This document shows, piece after piece, positions 18,160-26,744 of a DNA stretch of 54,770 nucleotides. A program made the position numbers and the translations under genes. Origin of the DNA: Deltaproteobacteria bacterium (GTDB lineage: Bacteria; Myxococcota_A; UBA9160; UBA4427); assembly GCA_002691205.1 (NCBI GenBank), contig NZHD01000059.1, positions 1 through 54,770 on the forward strand, written 5' to 3'. The notes under the pieces are model-generated. The model saw nothing but the letters and a program-made list of their open reading frames with translations. It ran no database searches and had not been told where the DNA came from. The number at the start of each line of letters is the position of its first letter. Position 1 is the first letter of the stretch.

Positions 18160-18519
18160 GTCTCTCCTCCACAAGGCAAATTTACAGTAGCCGACGGACT
18201 CTAAGGGGTCGAGCCGAGATTCGCGAAGCCAACCAGATCACGGCTTCCACGACCTCGCTCTCAAGTTAAAATATCTCTTTCAATGGCTCGCTCATCATTT
18301 GCTTATTTATTTCATAGACAGCACCACTTAGATGCCTATCAATCTCTAAAAGGACTCCTCTAATCGGAAGCCTGAGCAGTAAAATTGACCCTTAAATAAG
18401 GAACCCAAGCGATTCACCACAGTGCCTCAGCTCAGCTTGAGCTTCATCACTTCAGACTCTAACCGTCCTCAGCGCGTCCTTAGGCTTGCAAATCCCTAAG
18501 ATCATCTCTACATTGGAGA
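18160..18519. promoter_or_regulatory. Divergent control region between carrier-protein operon and NRPS
   Basis: These 360 bases must contain the promoters of both halves of the biosynthetic locus, implying joint control. An AT-rich stretch around 18265-18320 could hold promoter elements, but I see no consensus -35/-10 pair. A 40-base segment at 18377-18416 resembles one at 11371-11405. No regulator gene lies in or beside the region. Confidence 0.5.
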
Positions 18520-21500
18520 ATGCTTGGTCTCTCCCCCTTCGTGGAGCAACTGGAACCCTTGGCAACTGTGACCTCAAAGAAGTCCATCCGACGGGCGTCC
18601 AGCCCAGTCTCGATGGGGCAAAGGTCTCTGCTCGTCGCCCATGAGCGGTTCACTGAGTTTGACGCCCTCAACACGGGGCTTTCGATTGAGTTTGTGGGGC
18701 CACTCGATGTCGAGGCTCTAGAAAAGAGTATCGAGATCATTGCGGGCCGTCACGACGCCCTCTCCATGAATTTTGACTCCACGGACCCAGAGTTTAAGGC
18801 CTTCATCCGGCGCGAACGCCCCGACGTCTTTTCCTTCATAGACCACAGCCACCTCAGCAAATCTCAGAGAACAGAGGAACTTCGCCAATTCGAAGAGCGG
18901 GAAATGACCCAGCGACTCGACTTAGCGGAGGACCTACTCTTTAGGGTCACGCTCGTGCGCCAGGAAATTGAGCGACACAGCCTAGTCGCGATCAGCCACC
19001 ATACCATCAACGACGGAACTTCTTTCTTTAAAATCTTCCCCTCTGAGCTCTCACGCCTTTACCAGGCCATCACAAGGAATGAGCCCGACCCACTTCCCGT
19101 TGTCGCCGGTACATTTCAGGACTTCGCAAAACAAGAGAATCTGAATAACGAAGGATCATCTCTCGCGCGAGGATTGAGATACTGGAAGAAGCACTTGCAC
19201 GATGCGCCATCGCACATCGAGTTTCCAACCGACCGACAACGCCCCCCTCTAGCCACCGGGGCCGGTGCCCGTTGCACTCCCGATCCCGCGTTAGGGTTGA
19301 TGAAGCGAATCAAAGACTACGCCCGAGACAACTCCACCACTCCAATGAACGTGACACTCGCCGCTTTTTACGGGCTTCTTCACCGCTACTCAGGCCAACA
19401 AGACATGGTCATTGGAGTGCCCGTCAACAACAGGCTTGGGCGAGAGTACGCAGACACATTTGGCCCCTTCATGAATACACTTCCTCTCCGGTCTACCATC
19501 GAGACGGGAGATACATTCTCTTCTGCCCTAGAAAGAGTAACCAAGACGACTTTTCGGGCATTCATGCGGATGCAAACTTCTTTTGAGAGGATCGCGAGTG
19601 CACTCCCCCGGAACGGAGATGCGAGTCGAAGCGCTCTTCATCAAATCGTGTTCAACTATATGCCTTTCTACCCCCAAATTTTCAAAGTCGAAGGGCTCAC
19701 CACCGAAGTGAGAAGGCTGGCCGCCAAGGGCATCACGGTCGATTTTATTGTTGAACTTGAGGACCGTGGGGACGATGCGAACATCGCCATAAACTACAGT
19801 ACAGATCTTTTCGATGAAGCCACAATGCAGCGCTTCGCTTCTCATTATCTCAAGTTTCTAGAGCTGTGCATCGAGCAACCCAACAGAGAGCTGAGCACGC
19901 TCGACATTCTCTCTGAAGAGGAGAAGCGGTTTCGAAACGATTTCAACCACACGCCATTAGCTTCTCCCGGACATTCTACAATCCATGCCATGTTTGAAGC
20001 GAGCGTCGCTCAGTATCCGAGTGCCATGGCTGTCTCAGATGCTAAATCGAAGTTAACTTATTCCCAGCTCGACCAAAAAGCGAATACATTTGCCCGGAGA
20101 CTTAGCCGCTTAGGCACCAAAGAGGGGTCTTTAGTTGGCCTCTACACTGACCGCAGCTTGGATATGATCGTAGGCGTGTTGGGCATTTTAAAAGCCAATG
20201 CGGCCTACATCCCACTCGACCCGAATTTCCCGAGCGACCGCATTCAATTTATGATTGAGGATTCAGGACTTCAGGTCATCGCGACCCAAGAGGCCCTCTC
20301 CGCCCAATTAACCGACTCCGGGGCTCACCTCATTTCGATCGACGTCGCCGAAAGTGCGATCCCTGATGAAAGAGCCGCCCCAAAGCCCACCGAAGCCTCT
20401 GACCAAATGGCCTACATCATCTACACCTCAGGATCTACAGGAAAACCCAAGGGCGTTGAGGTGACTCATGCCTCCGTCGTCAACTTCCTTTCATCAATGG
20501 CTCAAACTCCAGGATTATCGCAAACCGACACGATGCTGGCGCTCACTACCTTGAGCTTTGACATCTCGGTTCTTGAACTCTTTCTCCCTCTCACAGTCGG
20601 GGCCCAAACCGTCTACGTAGAGCGAGACGTGGCCGTGGATGGCGATGCCCTCCGCGCAGTATTAACGAAGAAATCAATCAGCTGCATACAAGCTACACCG
20701 GCCACCTACCGAATATTAATCGAGTCGGGATGGACCGGGAATAAAGACATGACGGTGCTCTGTGGCGGAGAACCGTTCCCCGGTGACTTGGCCAAAGCCT
20801 TAGTCGAAGGGTGCGGAAGCGTCTGGAACATGTATGGCCCAACCGAAACGACCGTCTGGTCCACAGTGCACCGTATCCAAGACCCCTCTCAGCCCATGTC
20901 AATCGGTCGCCCCATCGGAAATACTCAAGTCTATGTTCTCAACGAAGGCATGACTCAAACCCCAGCAGGGGTGACAGGCGATCTTTACATTGGCGGAGCT
21001 GGCGTCACTCGGGGCTACCATCAGCGCGAAGAACTTACCTCCAAGAATTTCATCAAGGACCCATTTTCTGAGACGGGGCGCCTTTATAGAACGGGCGATC
21101 TTGCTCGATTCGATCACACCGGGGCGTTAATTTGTCTCGGCCGCTCAGACACCCAGGTCAAAGTTCGCGGGTACCGTATCGAGCTTGGAGAGATCGAGGA
21201 GTCCACAAAGCAAATTCAAGGAATCACCGACGCCACTGCCGCAGTGATCGAGATGGGTACAGCAGGCCCAGAGATCGCCGTCTACTACCTCGCGGAGGAG
21301 GAGACACAGGACGCCACCTTCCGGGAGCACCTCAACAAGCTTCTCCCAAGTTACATGATTCCTCGGATCTACATCAGACTCGAAGAGTTTCCCCTGACCC
21401 CAAATGGAAAGATCAACAAAAAAGCCCTTCCCATTCCTGACAGGCTTCGAAGGCAGACCGAAACGCAAGGCACCCTTCCTCGAAATGACACGGAAGTCCG

Positions 21501-22551
21501 GCTGGCAGAACTGTGGGCCGAAGCGCTCGGACTCACGACCCTTGGAATCGATGATGACTTTTTTGACCTAGGCGGACACTCTCTCACAGCCGTATTCCTC
21601 GTCAGAGAAATACGGAAGATCTACGGCGAAAACTTAAACATCGGAACATTTTTTAGAAACCCGACCATTCGACAACTCTCCGAGGCCCTTTACGACAAAA
21701 CCTCCGACGAAGAAGGCTCCGCCGTCCGCCTCCATCAGGGAACCGAGGGCCCTCCACTCTTCCTTTTAGCCGGAATTCACCTCTACCTCGAATTTGCCAA
21801 GGCACTCAACGGCCCGACCATTCATGGGGTATTTATGCAGCAAGAGTTTACCGACGACTCGGGACGCTCTTGGGACCTTCGATATGAAAAAATTGAAGTC
21901 CTCGCGGAAAAATACGTCAAGACAATCCAAGAAATACAACCGCACGGCCCCTATGCCTTAGGGGGTGTCTGTTTTGGAGGGGCTTTGGCATTCGAAGTCA
22001 CTCGCCTCCTTCAGAAAAAAGGAGAAGAAGTCGCGTACCTTCTTCTCCTTGAAACCGTGTTGACGACGGCACGCATTCCAACGGTAAAGCACTGGATACG
22101 TCTCCAACTTAAGGGAGCCCTTTTCTTCGGGCTTCGAACGGCACGTCAAAGCCTTAAAGCTCTGCAGTCTCTCTACAAAGGCCTTACCGCCCGCAAAGAG
22201 GCCCACGCTCAGTCGACCAGCCAGATGGAGGAACAGAAAGCCCTTGGCGAGACACGCACCGAGCGGCTCGACCGCGCGATGAACAGGTTTCACCCAGAAA
22301 CCGTCATCACCCCAAATTTTACAGTCGTTATCCGGGCCGCAGACGAGAGAATTTCAGATGGATTCCGCGTGGACACGCTCGGAGGCATGTCAAAATTCAT
22401 CAACGGTCCAATCGAGTATCACTTAATTAAGGGGAATCACCTAGGAATCTTAAGCGCTCCGCATGTGGAAGCACTGGCTACTGCTGTCCGGCCCAGCCTC
22501 CTCCGTAGCCAGCCGCCCTCGGCCGACCCGGACCCCGAACCCGAGGCCTGA
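18520..22551 (+). CDS. Single-module nonribosomal peptide synthetase, C-A-PCP-TE
   Basis: This 1343-residue synthetase begins with a condensation domain (about 28-470), whose active-site HHTINDG lies at 160-166. The adenylation domain (about 485-975) has YTSGSTGKPKG at 635-645, FDISVLE at 680-686, NMYGPTETT near 770, YRTGDLARF near 856, and the A10 lysine K964. A carrier domain has LGGHS with Ser1021. The C-terminal thioesterase (about 1070-1330) has a nucleophile elbow reading GGVCFGG with Cys1151. Glu1178, at the surfactin-TE Asp spacing of 27 residues, and His1307 complete the triad. The read-out of specificity positions is D-I-L-A-V-C-M-V-W-K. The N-terminal C domain has no donor module in cis, so the acyl donor is expected to be the carrier protein encoded divergently at 17884. 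GGAG lies only one base before the ATG, so the start is uncertain. Confidence 0.96.
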   Translation: MLGLSPFVEQLEPLATVTSKKSIRRASSPVSMGQRSLLVAHERFTEFDALNTGLSIEFVGPLDVEALEKSIEIIAGRHDALSMNFDSTDPEFKAFIRRERPDVFSFIDHSHLSKSQRTEELRQFEEREMTQRLDLAEDLLFRVTLVRQEIERHSLVAISHHTINDGTSFFKIFPSELSRLYQAITRNEPDPLPVVAGTFQDFAKQENLNNEGSSLARGLRYWKKHLHDAPSHIEFPTDRQRPPLATGAGARCTPDPALGLMKRIKDYARDNSTTPMNVTLAAFYGLLHRYSGQQDMVIGVPVNNRLGREYADTFGPFMNTLPLRSTIETGDTFSSALERVTKTTFRAFMRMQTSFERIASALPRNGDASRSALHQIVFNYMPFYPQIFKVEGLTTEVRRLAAKGITVDFIVELEDRGDDANIAINYSTDLFDEATMQRFASHYLKFLELCIEQPNRELSTLDILSEEEKRFRNDFNHTPLASPGHSTIHAMFEASVAQYPSAMAVSDAKSKLTYSQLDQKANTFARRLSRLGTKEGSLVGLYTDRSLDMIVGVLGILKANAAYIPLDPNFPSDRIQFMIEDSGLQVIATQEALSAQLTDSGAHLISIDVAESAIPDERAAPKPTEASDQMAYIIYTSGSTGKPKGVEVTHASVVNFLSSMAQTPGLSQTDTMLALTTLSFDISVLELFLPLTVGAQTVYVERDVAVDGDALRAVLTKKSISCIQATPATYRILIESGWTGNKDMTVLCGGEPFPGDLAKALVEGCGSVWNMYGPTETTVWSTVHRIQDPSQPMSIGRPIGNTQVYVLNEGMTQTPAGVTGDLYIGGAGVTRGYHQREELTSKNFIKDPFSETGRLYRTGDLARFDHTGALICLGRSDTQVKVRGYRIELGEIEESTKQIQGITDATAAVIEMGTAGPEIAVYYLAEEETQDATFREHLNKLLPSYMIPRIYIRLEEFPLTPNGKINKKALPIPDRLRRQTETQGTLPRNDTEVRLAELWAEALGLTTLGIDDDFFDLGGHSLTAVFLVREIRKIYGENLNIGTFFRNPTIRQLSEALYDKTSDEEGSAVRLHQGTEGPPLFLLAGIHLYLEFAKALNGPTIHGVFMQQEFTDDSGRSWDLRYEKIEVLAEKYVKTIQEIQPHGPYALGGVCFGGALAFEVTRLLQKKGEEVAYLLLLETVLTTARIPTVKHWIRLQLKGALFFGLRTARQSLKALQSLYKGLTARKEAHAQSTSQMEEQKALGETRTERLDRAMNRFHPETVITPNFTVVIRAADERISDGFRVDTLGGMSKFINGPIEYHLIKGNHLGILSAPHVEALATAVRPSLLRSQPPSADPDPEPEA

Positions 22552-22560
22552 CGATTAAAG

Positions 22561-22583
22561 AGAGCGGGTGGTCACGCCCCTCT
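22561..22583. terminator. Hairpin between convergent NRPS and LLM genes
   Basis: The arms AGAG-GGGTG and CGCCC-CTCT form a nine-pair stem (one bulged C, one T-G pair) with a GTCA loop, ten bases after the NRPS stop. Flanks are AT-rich on both sides but lack a true U-run, so it is a candidate bidirectional terminator. Confidence 0.4.
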
Positions 22584-22642
22584 AAAAGTCCGAGCGGCTA
22601 CGGTGATAAGTCTCTCCAAGCTGAAGGCTCCACCGTCCTACC

Positions 22643-23659
22643 TTAATCCGAAGCTTCTCCACGAAGTCGGCCCAGTAGTTCCGGCCACTCTTCTCCGGAA
22701 ACCCCCTGCGAATAAAAACCGGTCCGACTAATCACACCGGCAAATCGCCGCCTCATCTCATCGATGACCTTTTCGGGTCGCCCGATCAAGGCAAACGTCT
22801 CCAGAACCTCGTCCGTAATCAGATTGGCCATTGCCGCTTCGTCATGCGCGCGATTAAGCTCGATCAGTTCGTCCTGTAAGGCTCCCCAGCCGTGTAACTC
22901 CAGAACAGGACGATACGCCCGAGTACACCCATAAAACGCAATCCGGTTACGGACAGCTAAGACAGCACGCTCCAGCTCCTCGTCGTCCGTGCCCACCGCC
23001 AACATCGGCGCATAATCAAGGTCAAAATCCTTGAGACCGAGGCCTCGCTCATCCAGTCCTTCCTGAATGGCCGGCAAAGTGACCTCGTGCATATATCGTT
23101 CCGTAGAGAAGGGATGCATGATCATTCCATCCGCTACACGGGAGGCCACTTGCGTCATCAATGGGCCTGTCGCCGAGAGAAAAATTCGCGGACGTGGCGC
23201 CCCAACCTCTTCCGGCTTAAACGTAGACGGCATTAGAGTGTGTTGGTAGTACTCTCCCTCAAATTCGAGACGCTCCCCTTCATACCAGCACGAAAAGATC
23301 GCCCTCATCGCCTCGATGAACTCTTGCATCTGCTTCGCAGGCTTATGCCAGGGCATACTAAAGCGCCGCTGTACATGAGGCTTAACCTGAGAGCCGAGAC
23401 CTAAAACAAAACGCCCCCCTGAGAAGGCATTCAAATCATGAGCCAAGACTGCCATCGACATGGGATTGCGCGAAAAGGCTACAGCCACCGAGGTCACCAG
23501 TTCTAGCTTTTGAGTAGCTGCGGCCGCTAGTGCCAAAGGCATAAAAGGATCGTGATTCAGCTCAGATAGCCGCACACCGTCATATCCACTGGCCTCAAGA
23601 CGACTTGCCTTCTGCCCTATATTTTTCATATCTGCGGTCACCACCGCATCCACTTTCAT
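22643..23659 (-). CDS. LLM-class flavin/F420-dependent oxidoreductase
   Basis: This is a TIM-barrel enzyme of the bacterial luciferase-like superfamily using reduced FMN or F420. The 339 residues from the ATG at 23659 open with MKVDAVV, and the core carries GGRFVLGLGSQVKPHVQRRF, typical of the subfamily in which a long post-motif (W, then a sizable EGEYY strand) precedes the specificity loop. It ends with a region on preventing misreading of the substrate gate (IDEMRRRFAG). An in-frame TTG at 23704 is possible but less likely. It is convergent with the NRPS. LLM monooxygenases occur in peptide clusters, but this one resembles stand-alone catabolic or redox members, so I do not assign it to the cluster. 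Confidence 0.88.
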   Translation of the reverse strand: MKVDAVVTADMKNIGQKASRLEASGYDGVRLSELNHDPFMPLALAAAATQKLELVTSVAVAFSRNPMSMAVLAHDLNAFSGGRFVLGLGSQVKPHVQRRFSMPWHKPAKQMQEFIEAMRAIFSCWYEGERLEFEGEYYQHTLMPSTFKPEEVGAPRPRIFLSATGPLMTQVASRVADGMIMHPFSTERYMHEVTLPAIQEGLDERGLGLKDFDLDYAPMLAVGTDDEELERAVLAVRNRIAFYGCTRAYRPVLELHGWGALQDELIELNRAHDEAAMANLITDEVLETFALIGRPEKVIDEMRRRFAGVISRTGFYSQGVSGEEWPELLGRLRGEASD

Positions 23660-23717
23660 CGCCCCAAGTGCCTCATCTCCCCACCACCGACCATCATATC
23701 GCAAAGTTTACGCTGCA

Positions 23718-25193
23718 TTATTTAGCAGCCTCGCCCAAAAGTTCTGGTCGTTTCTCTTTAACCGCTGGCTCGCACACCCGAGTCGCCACAGAAGGTTTTC
23801 TCTCGCAGTCCAGCACACAGCCATCATCCGAAAAGGGGATCGGAGGCTCAAGCAACCACTCCGCACTCGATGGGAGGCAAGGAGGTTTTCGACAAAGAGA
23901 AAATGTAGGAGGCTCTCCGACCACTCGACACATCACAGAATCAGAAACCGACGACTCGATGTAAATTTCATTCTTAGAGTCAGGGTCCTTTGTATAAGGA
24001 GGAATCAGGTCCGAATAGCGGATAGTCTGAAACTCGCCTTTCACGGACGGCCGCAACCAAATAAGGTTGTCCTCCACAGTCACGTTCGTCATATCCTTTC
24101 CATTTGGTTCTGGCCCCTGCATGCCATACCTCCTTAAATAAAAGGCACCCGGACGGTACGAGGTCTCCATGGTTTTGATGACCTTATTCCCTCTAATCGT
24201 GAGCGTATCCAAAGAGGCCACCTCAATGGCCCATCGACCGACGTTGTAGAACCGATTATCCGTAATGGTCACATTAGACATTCTCTCGTTCCGATTGCGA
24301 TACGCCGGCGACAGCTGAATCCCATAACATCCGGCGCCCGCCACTTGAGTCTCATAGAAGGTGTTATTCCGAATGACTAAACCATTTAAATAACCGTGCG
24401 CGACGAGTTCCACACCCCTACAAGCCCCATCTTCATCAGCGGCCGCCCCGGTCATCGTATTGTATTCAACGAGTTGAGGACACGGAGCGTCTCCGCCCCG
24501 ACCACCTGGTTCCGATGGATCAGGGCACCCCAAATACACTGAGTGATTATATTTCCCGCCCCCTGCTCCCCAGTTACTGAAAGAGTTGTACCCAAGATAC
24601 AACCCTCTAGACCCGCCTAAAACCGCACCCGCTCCTGAGCCATCTCTAAACTCGTTATGCTGAATTCGAATATTCGAAGTGCTGTCAACTTCGCCTTTAT
24701 GAGGGCCCTTACCGGCAATGCGAGACTTAATATAAACCCCAATGCCCCATCGGGTAAACACACAGTTCTGAATCGTCACATCATGAGCGCCGTTTTGAAG
24801 CAGGATTGCAAAGCGTGCCTTCGGGTCGCTGTCCCCTCTGAAATCAAGTCCGTCAATCACAAGATTGGATACGCTCGGTGGGCTTCCAGGCTTCCAACGT
24901 CCCCCGTACCCAAACATCAAGCCGCTGCTCGACGGAAGAATGATCGGCTTAGGCCCCTCCCCGTAGCTCGTGATCTTAGCCCCCTTCATATCTCCAAGGG
25001 CAATCATGCCGGGATGACTAAAGCTCCCTCCCCGACAAAGAGACAAAGTTCCACCCGGCGCCAGCGCCTTTAGCCCACTCTTCAGGGTGGTGAAGTCAGC
25101 ACCAGACGAACAGACCGTAATTGCATTCGCGTAGGATGCATATAAGAAAAGCAAAGAAAAAACAAAGGCAAGACCTTTCACATTTACCGTCAT
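23718..25193 (-). CDS. Secreted right-handed beta-helix protein
   Basis: This 491-residue exported protein has a signal peptide ending near YANA and a solenoid of repeated short strands with Asn/Asp/Val turns. Examples are VSNLVIDGLDF, VTIQNCVF, IRIQHNEF, LVIRNNTFY, VTITDNRFY, LTIRGNKV and VTVEDNLIW, a pattern seen in pectate-lyase-like and polysaccharide-modifying proteins. No catalytic triad of a named lyase family can be read off. The last 80 residues are Cys- and Pro-rich (at least six Cys), probably a disulfide-stabilised tail. It is 16 bases downstream of the glycosyltransferase gene on the same strand, so a role in surface glycan handling is plausible but unproven. Confidence 0.85.
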   Translation of the reverse strand: MTVNVKGLAFVFSLLFLYASYANAITVCSSGADFTTLKSGLKALAPGGTLSLCRGGSFSHPGMIALGDMKGAKITSYGEGPKPIILPSSSGLMFGYGGRWKPGSPPSVSNLVIDGLDFRGDSDPKARFAILLQNGAHDVTIQNCVFTRWGIGVYIKSRIAGKGPHKGEVDSTSNIRIQHNEFRDGSGAGAVLGGSRGLYLGYNSFSNWGAGGGKYNHSVYLGCPDPSEPGGRGGDAPCPQLVEYNTMTGAAADEDGACRGVELVAHGYLNGLVIRNNTFYETQVAGAGCYGIQLSPAYRNRNERMSNVTITDNRFYNVGRWAIEVASLDTLTIRGNKVIKTMETSYRPGAFYLRRYGMQGPEPNGKDMTNVTVEDNLIWLRPSVKGEFQTIRYSDLIPPYTKDPDSKNEIYIESSVSDSVMCRVVGEPPTFSLCRKPPCLPSSAEWLLEPPIPFSDDGCVLDCERKPSVATRVCEPAVKEKRPELLGEAAK

Positions 25194-25209
25194 GCTTTAA
25201 AACAGCTTC

Positions 25210-26388
25210 CTATCCCGAGGCGCCATCCAACCAACGCTCATGCACAAGATCAGATACGCGATTTCCAAATTCCCTCCAATTGAACTCCTCCTCGAACATC
25301 TGCCGAGATTTTAGAGCTAAGCGCTGGTAGACAACTCTATCCTGCAGTACCGCCTGAAGAGCTGCTGCAAGCTGGAGTCGGGAAGAGCCCAACTCCAGCG
25401 TGTACCCATTCCGGCCCTCGACAACGTAGTCCGCAATTCCACCCACACGCGTTGAAACGATCGGAAGACCAAAAGCCATCGCCTCGCAGAGGACGATCGG
25501 AGTACAATCTGCCGAAGTCGGCAGAAAGAAAACGTCTGCCTGGCGATAGATCTCCGCCAACTGGAGCTGCCCTAGCTTGGACTGCTTAGACACAAAGGGC
25601 ATGAGATCGACATAATCAGGGATGGTTTTTCGGTCAACGTCACTGAATCCGACGATGAGAAGTCGCGCGGAGGGCATACTTCTCCGCAACTCCTCTACGG
25701 CCTCAATCGCCGGCCCCACCTTCTCCTCAAATCGATCACTTCCCCCCTTGCCGATAAGTAAGATCGTGGGTGCATCTTTCGGTTTAAAGCGGGCCACGTT
25801 TGACACTTCTAGTGCATTCGGAATCACATTCAAGTTGGCGCCATAGCGAACAACCTTTACATCCTCTGCCGATCGCCCGTAATCCGTTACAGCCGAACGT
25901 GCAGCCCATTCAGACGAGAACAAACAAAGGTCGGCACTCAAAATCATACGACGCTCGGAGAATTCCTTGGCTCTACGCATCTCCTCAGTCCGAGGTCTGG
26001 GCTCCGAGAACAAGCCTCTTGTGACCGCATACGTTCCATCGCTGAGATACACAATCGGAACCGAGGCTTCAGCACATATCCCGTCATCCTCGGAAAAAAC
26101 AAAATTGTAGAGGATGTCGATACCATCGCGATCGAGCGTTTTTAAGATTGATTTTTTATCCAGATGGCGAAAATATCGAATCTCAATTCGAGGCTGTCGG
26201 AGCGACCTCTGAGTCCAAAATAATCTAAGCTGGCGCAGAAAAAACTTGAGAGAGTTACCTCGGTCTCCAACCAGGTAACATACAAAGTGATCGCTTCGCT
26301 GAGCCAGTTCACGTAGCGCGAAAAAAACCGTTCCGGAAAACGCATACATGTTATTAGGGTCGGATTCCGTAAGGACAGCTGCTCTCAT
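25210..26388 (-). CDS. GT4-family glycosyltransferase
   Basis: This 392-residue GT-B retaining glycosyltransferase transfers a sugar from a nucleotide donor to a glycan or lipid acceptor at the cytoplasmic membrane face. The C-terminal domain has the GT4 layout: ILLIGKGGSDRFEEK, then ADVFFLPTSADCTPIVLCEAMAFGLP, followed by VSTRVGGIADYVVEGRNG. The distal Glu of the EX7E pair is present; the proximal position reads Asp/Cys rather than Glu. The N-terminal acceptor domain starts with MRAAVLTESDPNN. It is probably cotranscribed with the beta-helix gene. No polymerase, flippase or other glycan gene is nearby, so the product is unknown. Confidence 0.9.
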   Translation of the reverse strand: MRAAVLTESDPNNMYAFSGTVFFALRELAQRSDHFVCYLVGDRGNSLKFFLRQLRLFWTQRSLRQPRIEIRYFRHLDKKSILKTLDRDGIDILYNFVFSEDDGICAEASVPIVYLSDGTYAVTRGLFSEPRPRTEEMRRAKEFSERRMILSADLCLFSSEWAARSAVTDYGRSAEDVKVVRYGANLNVIPNALEVSNVARFKPKDAPTILLIGKGGSDRFEEKVGPAIEAVEELRRSMPSARLLIVGFSDVDRKTIPDYVDLMPFVSKQSKLGQLQLAEIYRQADVFFLPTSADCTPIVLCEAMAFGLPIVSTRVGGIADYVVEGRNGYTLELGSSRLQLAAALQAVLQDRVVYQRLALKSRQMFEEEFNWREFGNRVSDLVHERWLDGASG

Positions 26389-26744
26389 CGTTTTGAAAGT
26401 CTACACAAACCGGGCGCAACAAAAAAGCGAGAACATTCTGCCTCGATTCAACAATCCCAGGATCCACTCATCTAGGGTCCCTCCACTGAACATCATGAGA
26501 TCGACTTAGAGGCTCCTACATCGAGGGTGTTTTTAAAATTCTTTAAGTGATGGGCCGGCTTCCCTGACTCAAGGTCACCCGGCTCCTTTAAATAAAAAAA
26601 CCTCAGGAAGCTATCTCCCATCCAACGAAAGCCCTAAGCGCCGGCCCAGCCTTCGGGATATCGCCGTAAATAAAAGAAAGGACGCCCTGAAGCGACTAAA
26701 AACTCTTTTATTTCGGTCACCCAGAACCTCGGCAAGCGCTTCAC
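26389..26744. other. Intergenic region upstream of the glycosyltransferase
   Basis: These 356 bases follow the SDR stop and precede the glycosyltransferase start, both genes on the minus strand. A weak imperfect hairpin near 26553-26583 (arms GCCGG/CCGGC, inner TGAC/GTCA) sits beside an A-run. I see no gene. Confidence 0.4.

Noticed and set aside
22643..23659. LLM gene as a tailoring enzyme of the NRPS locus
   Set aside because: It is convergent with the NRPS, and it resembles stand-alone LLM proteins; adjacency alone is not enough.
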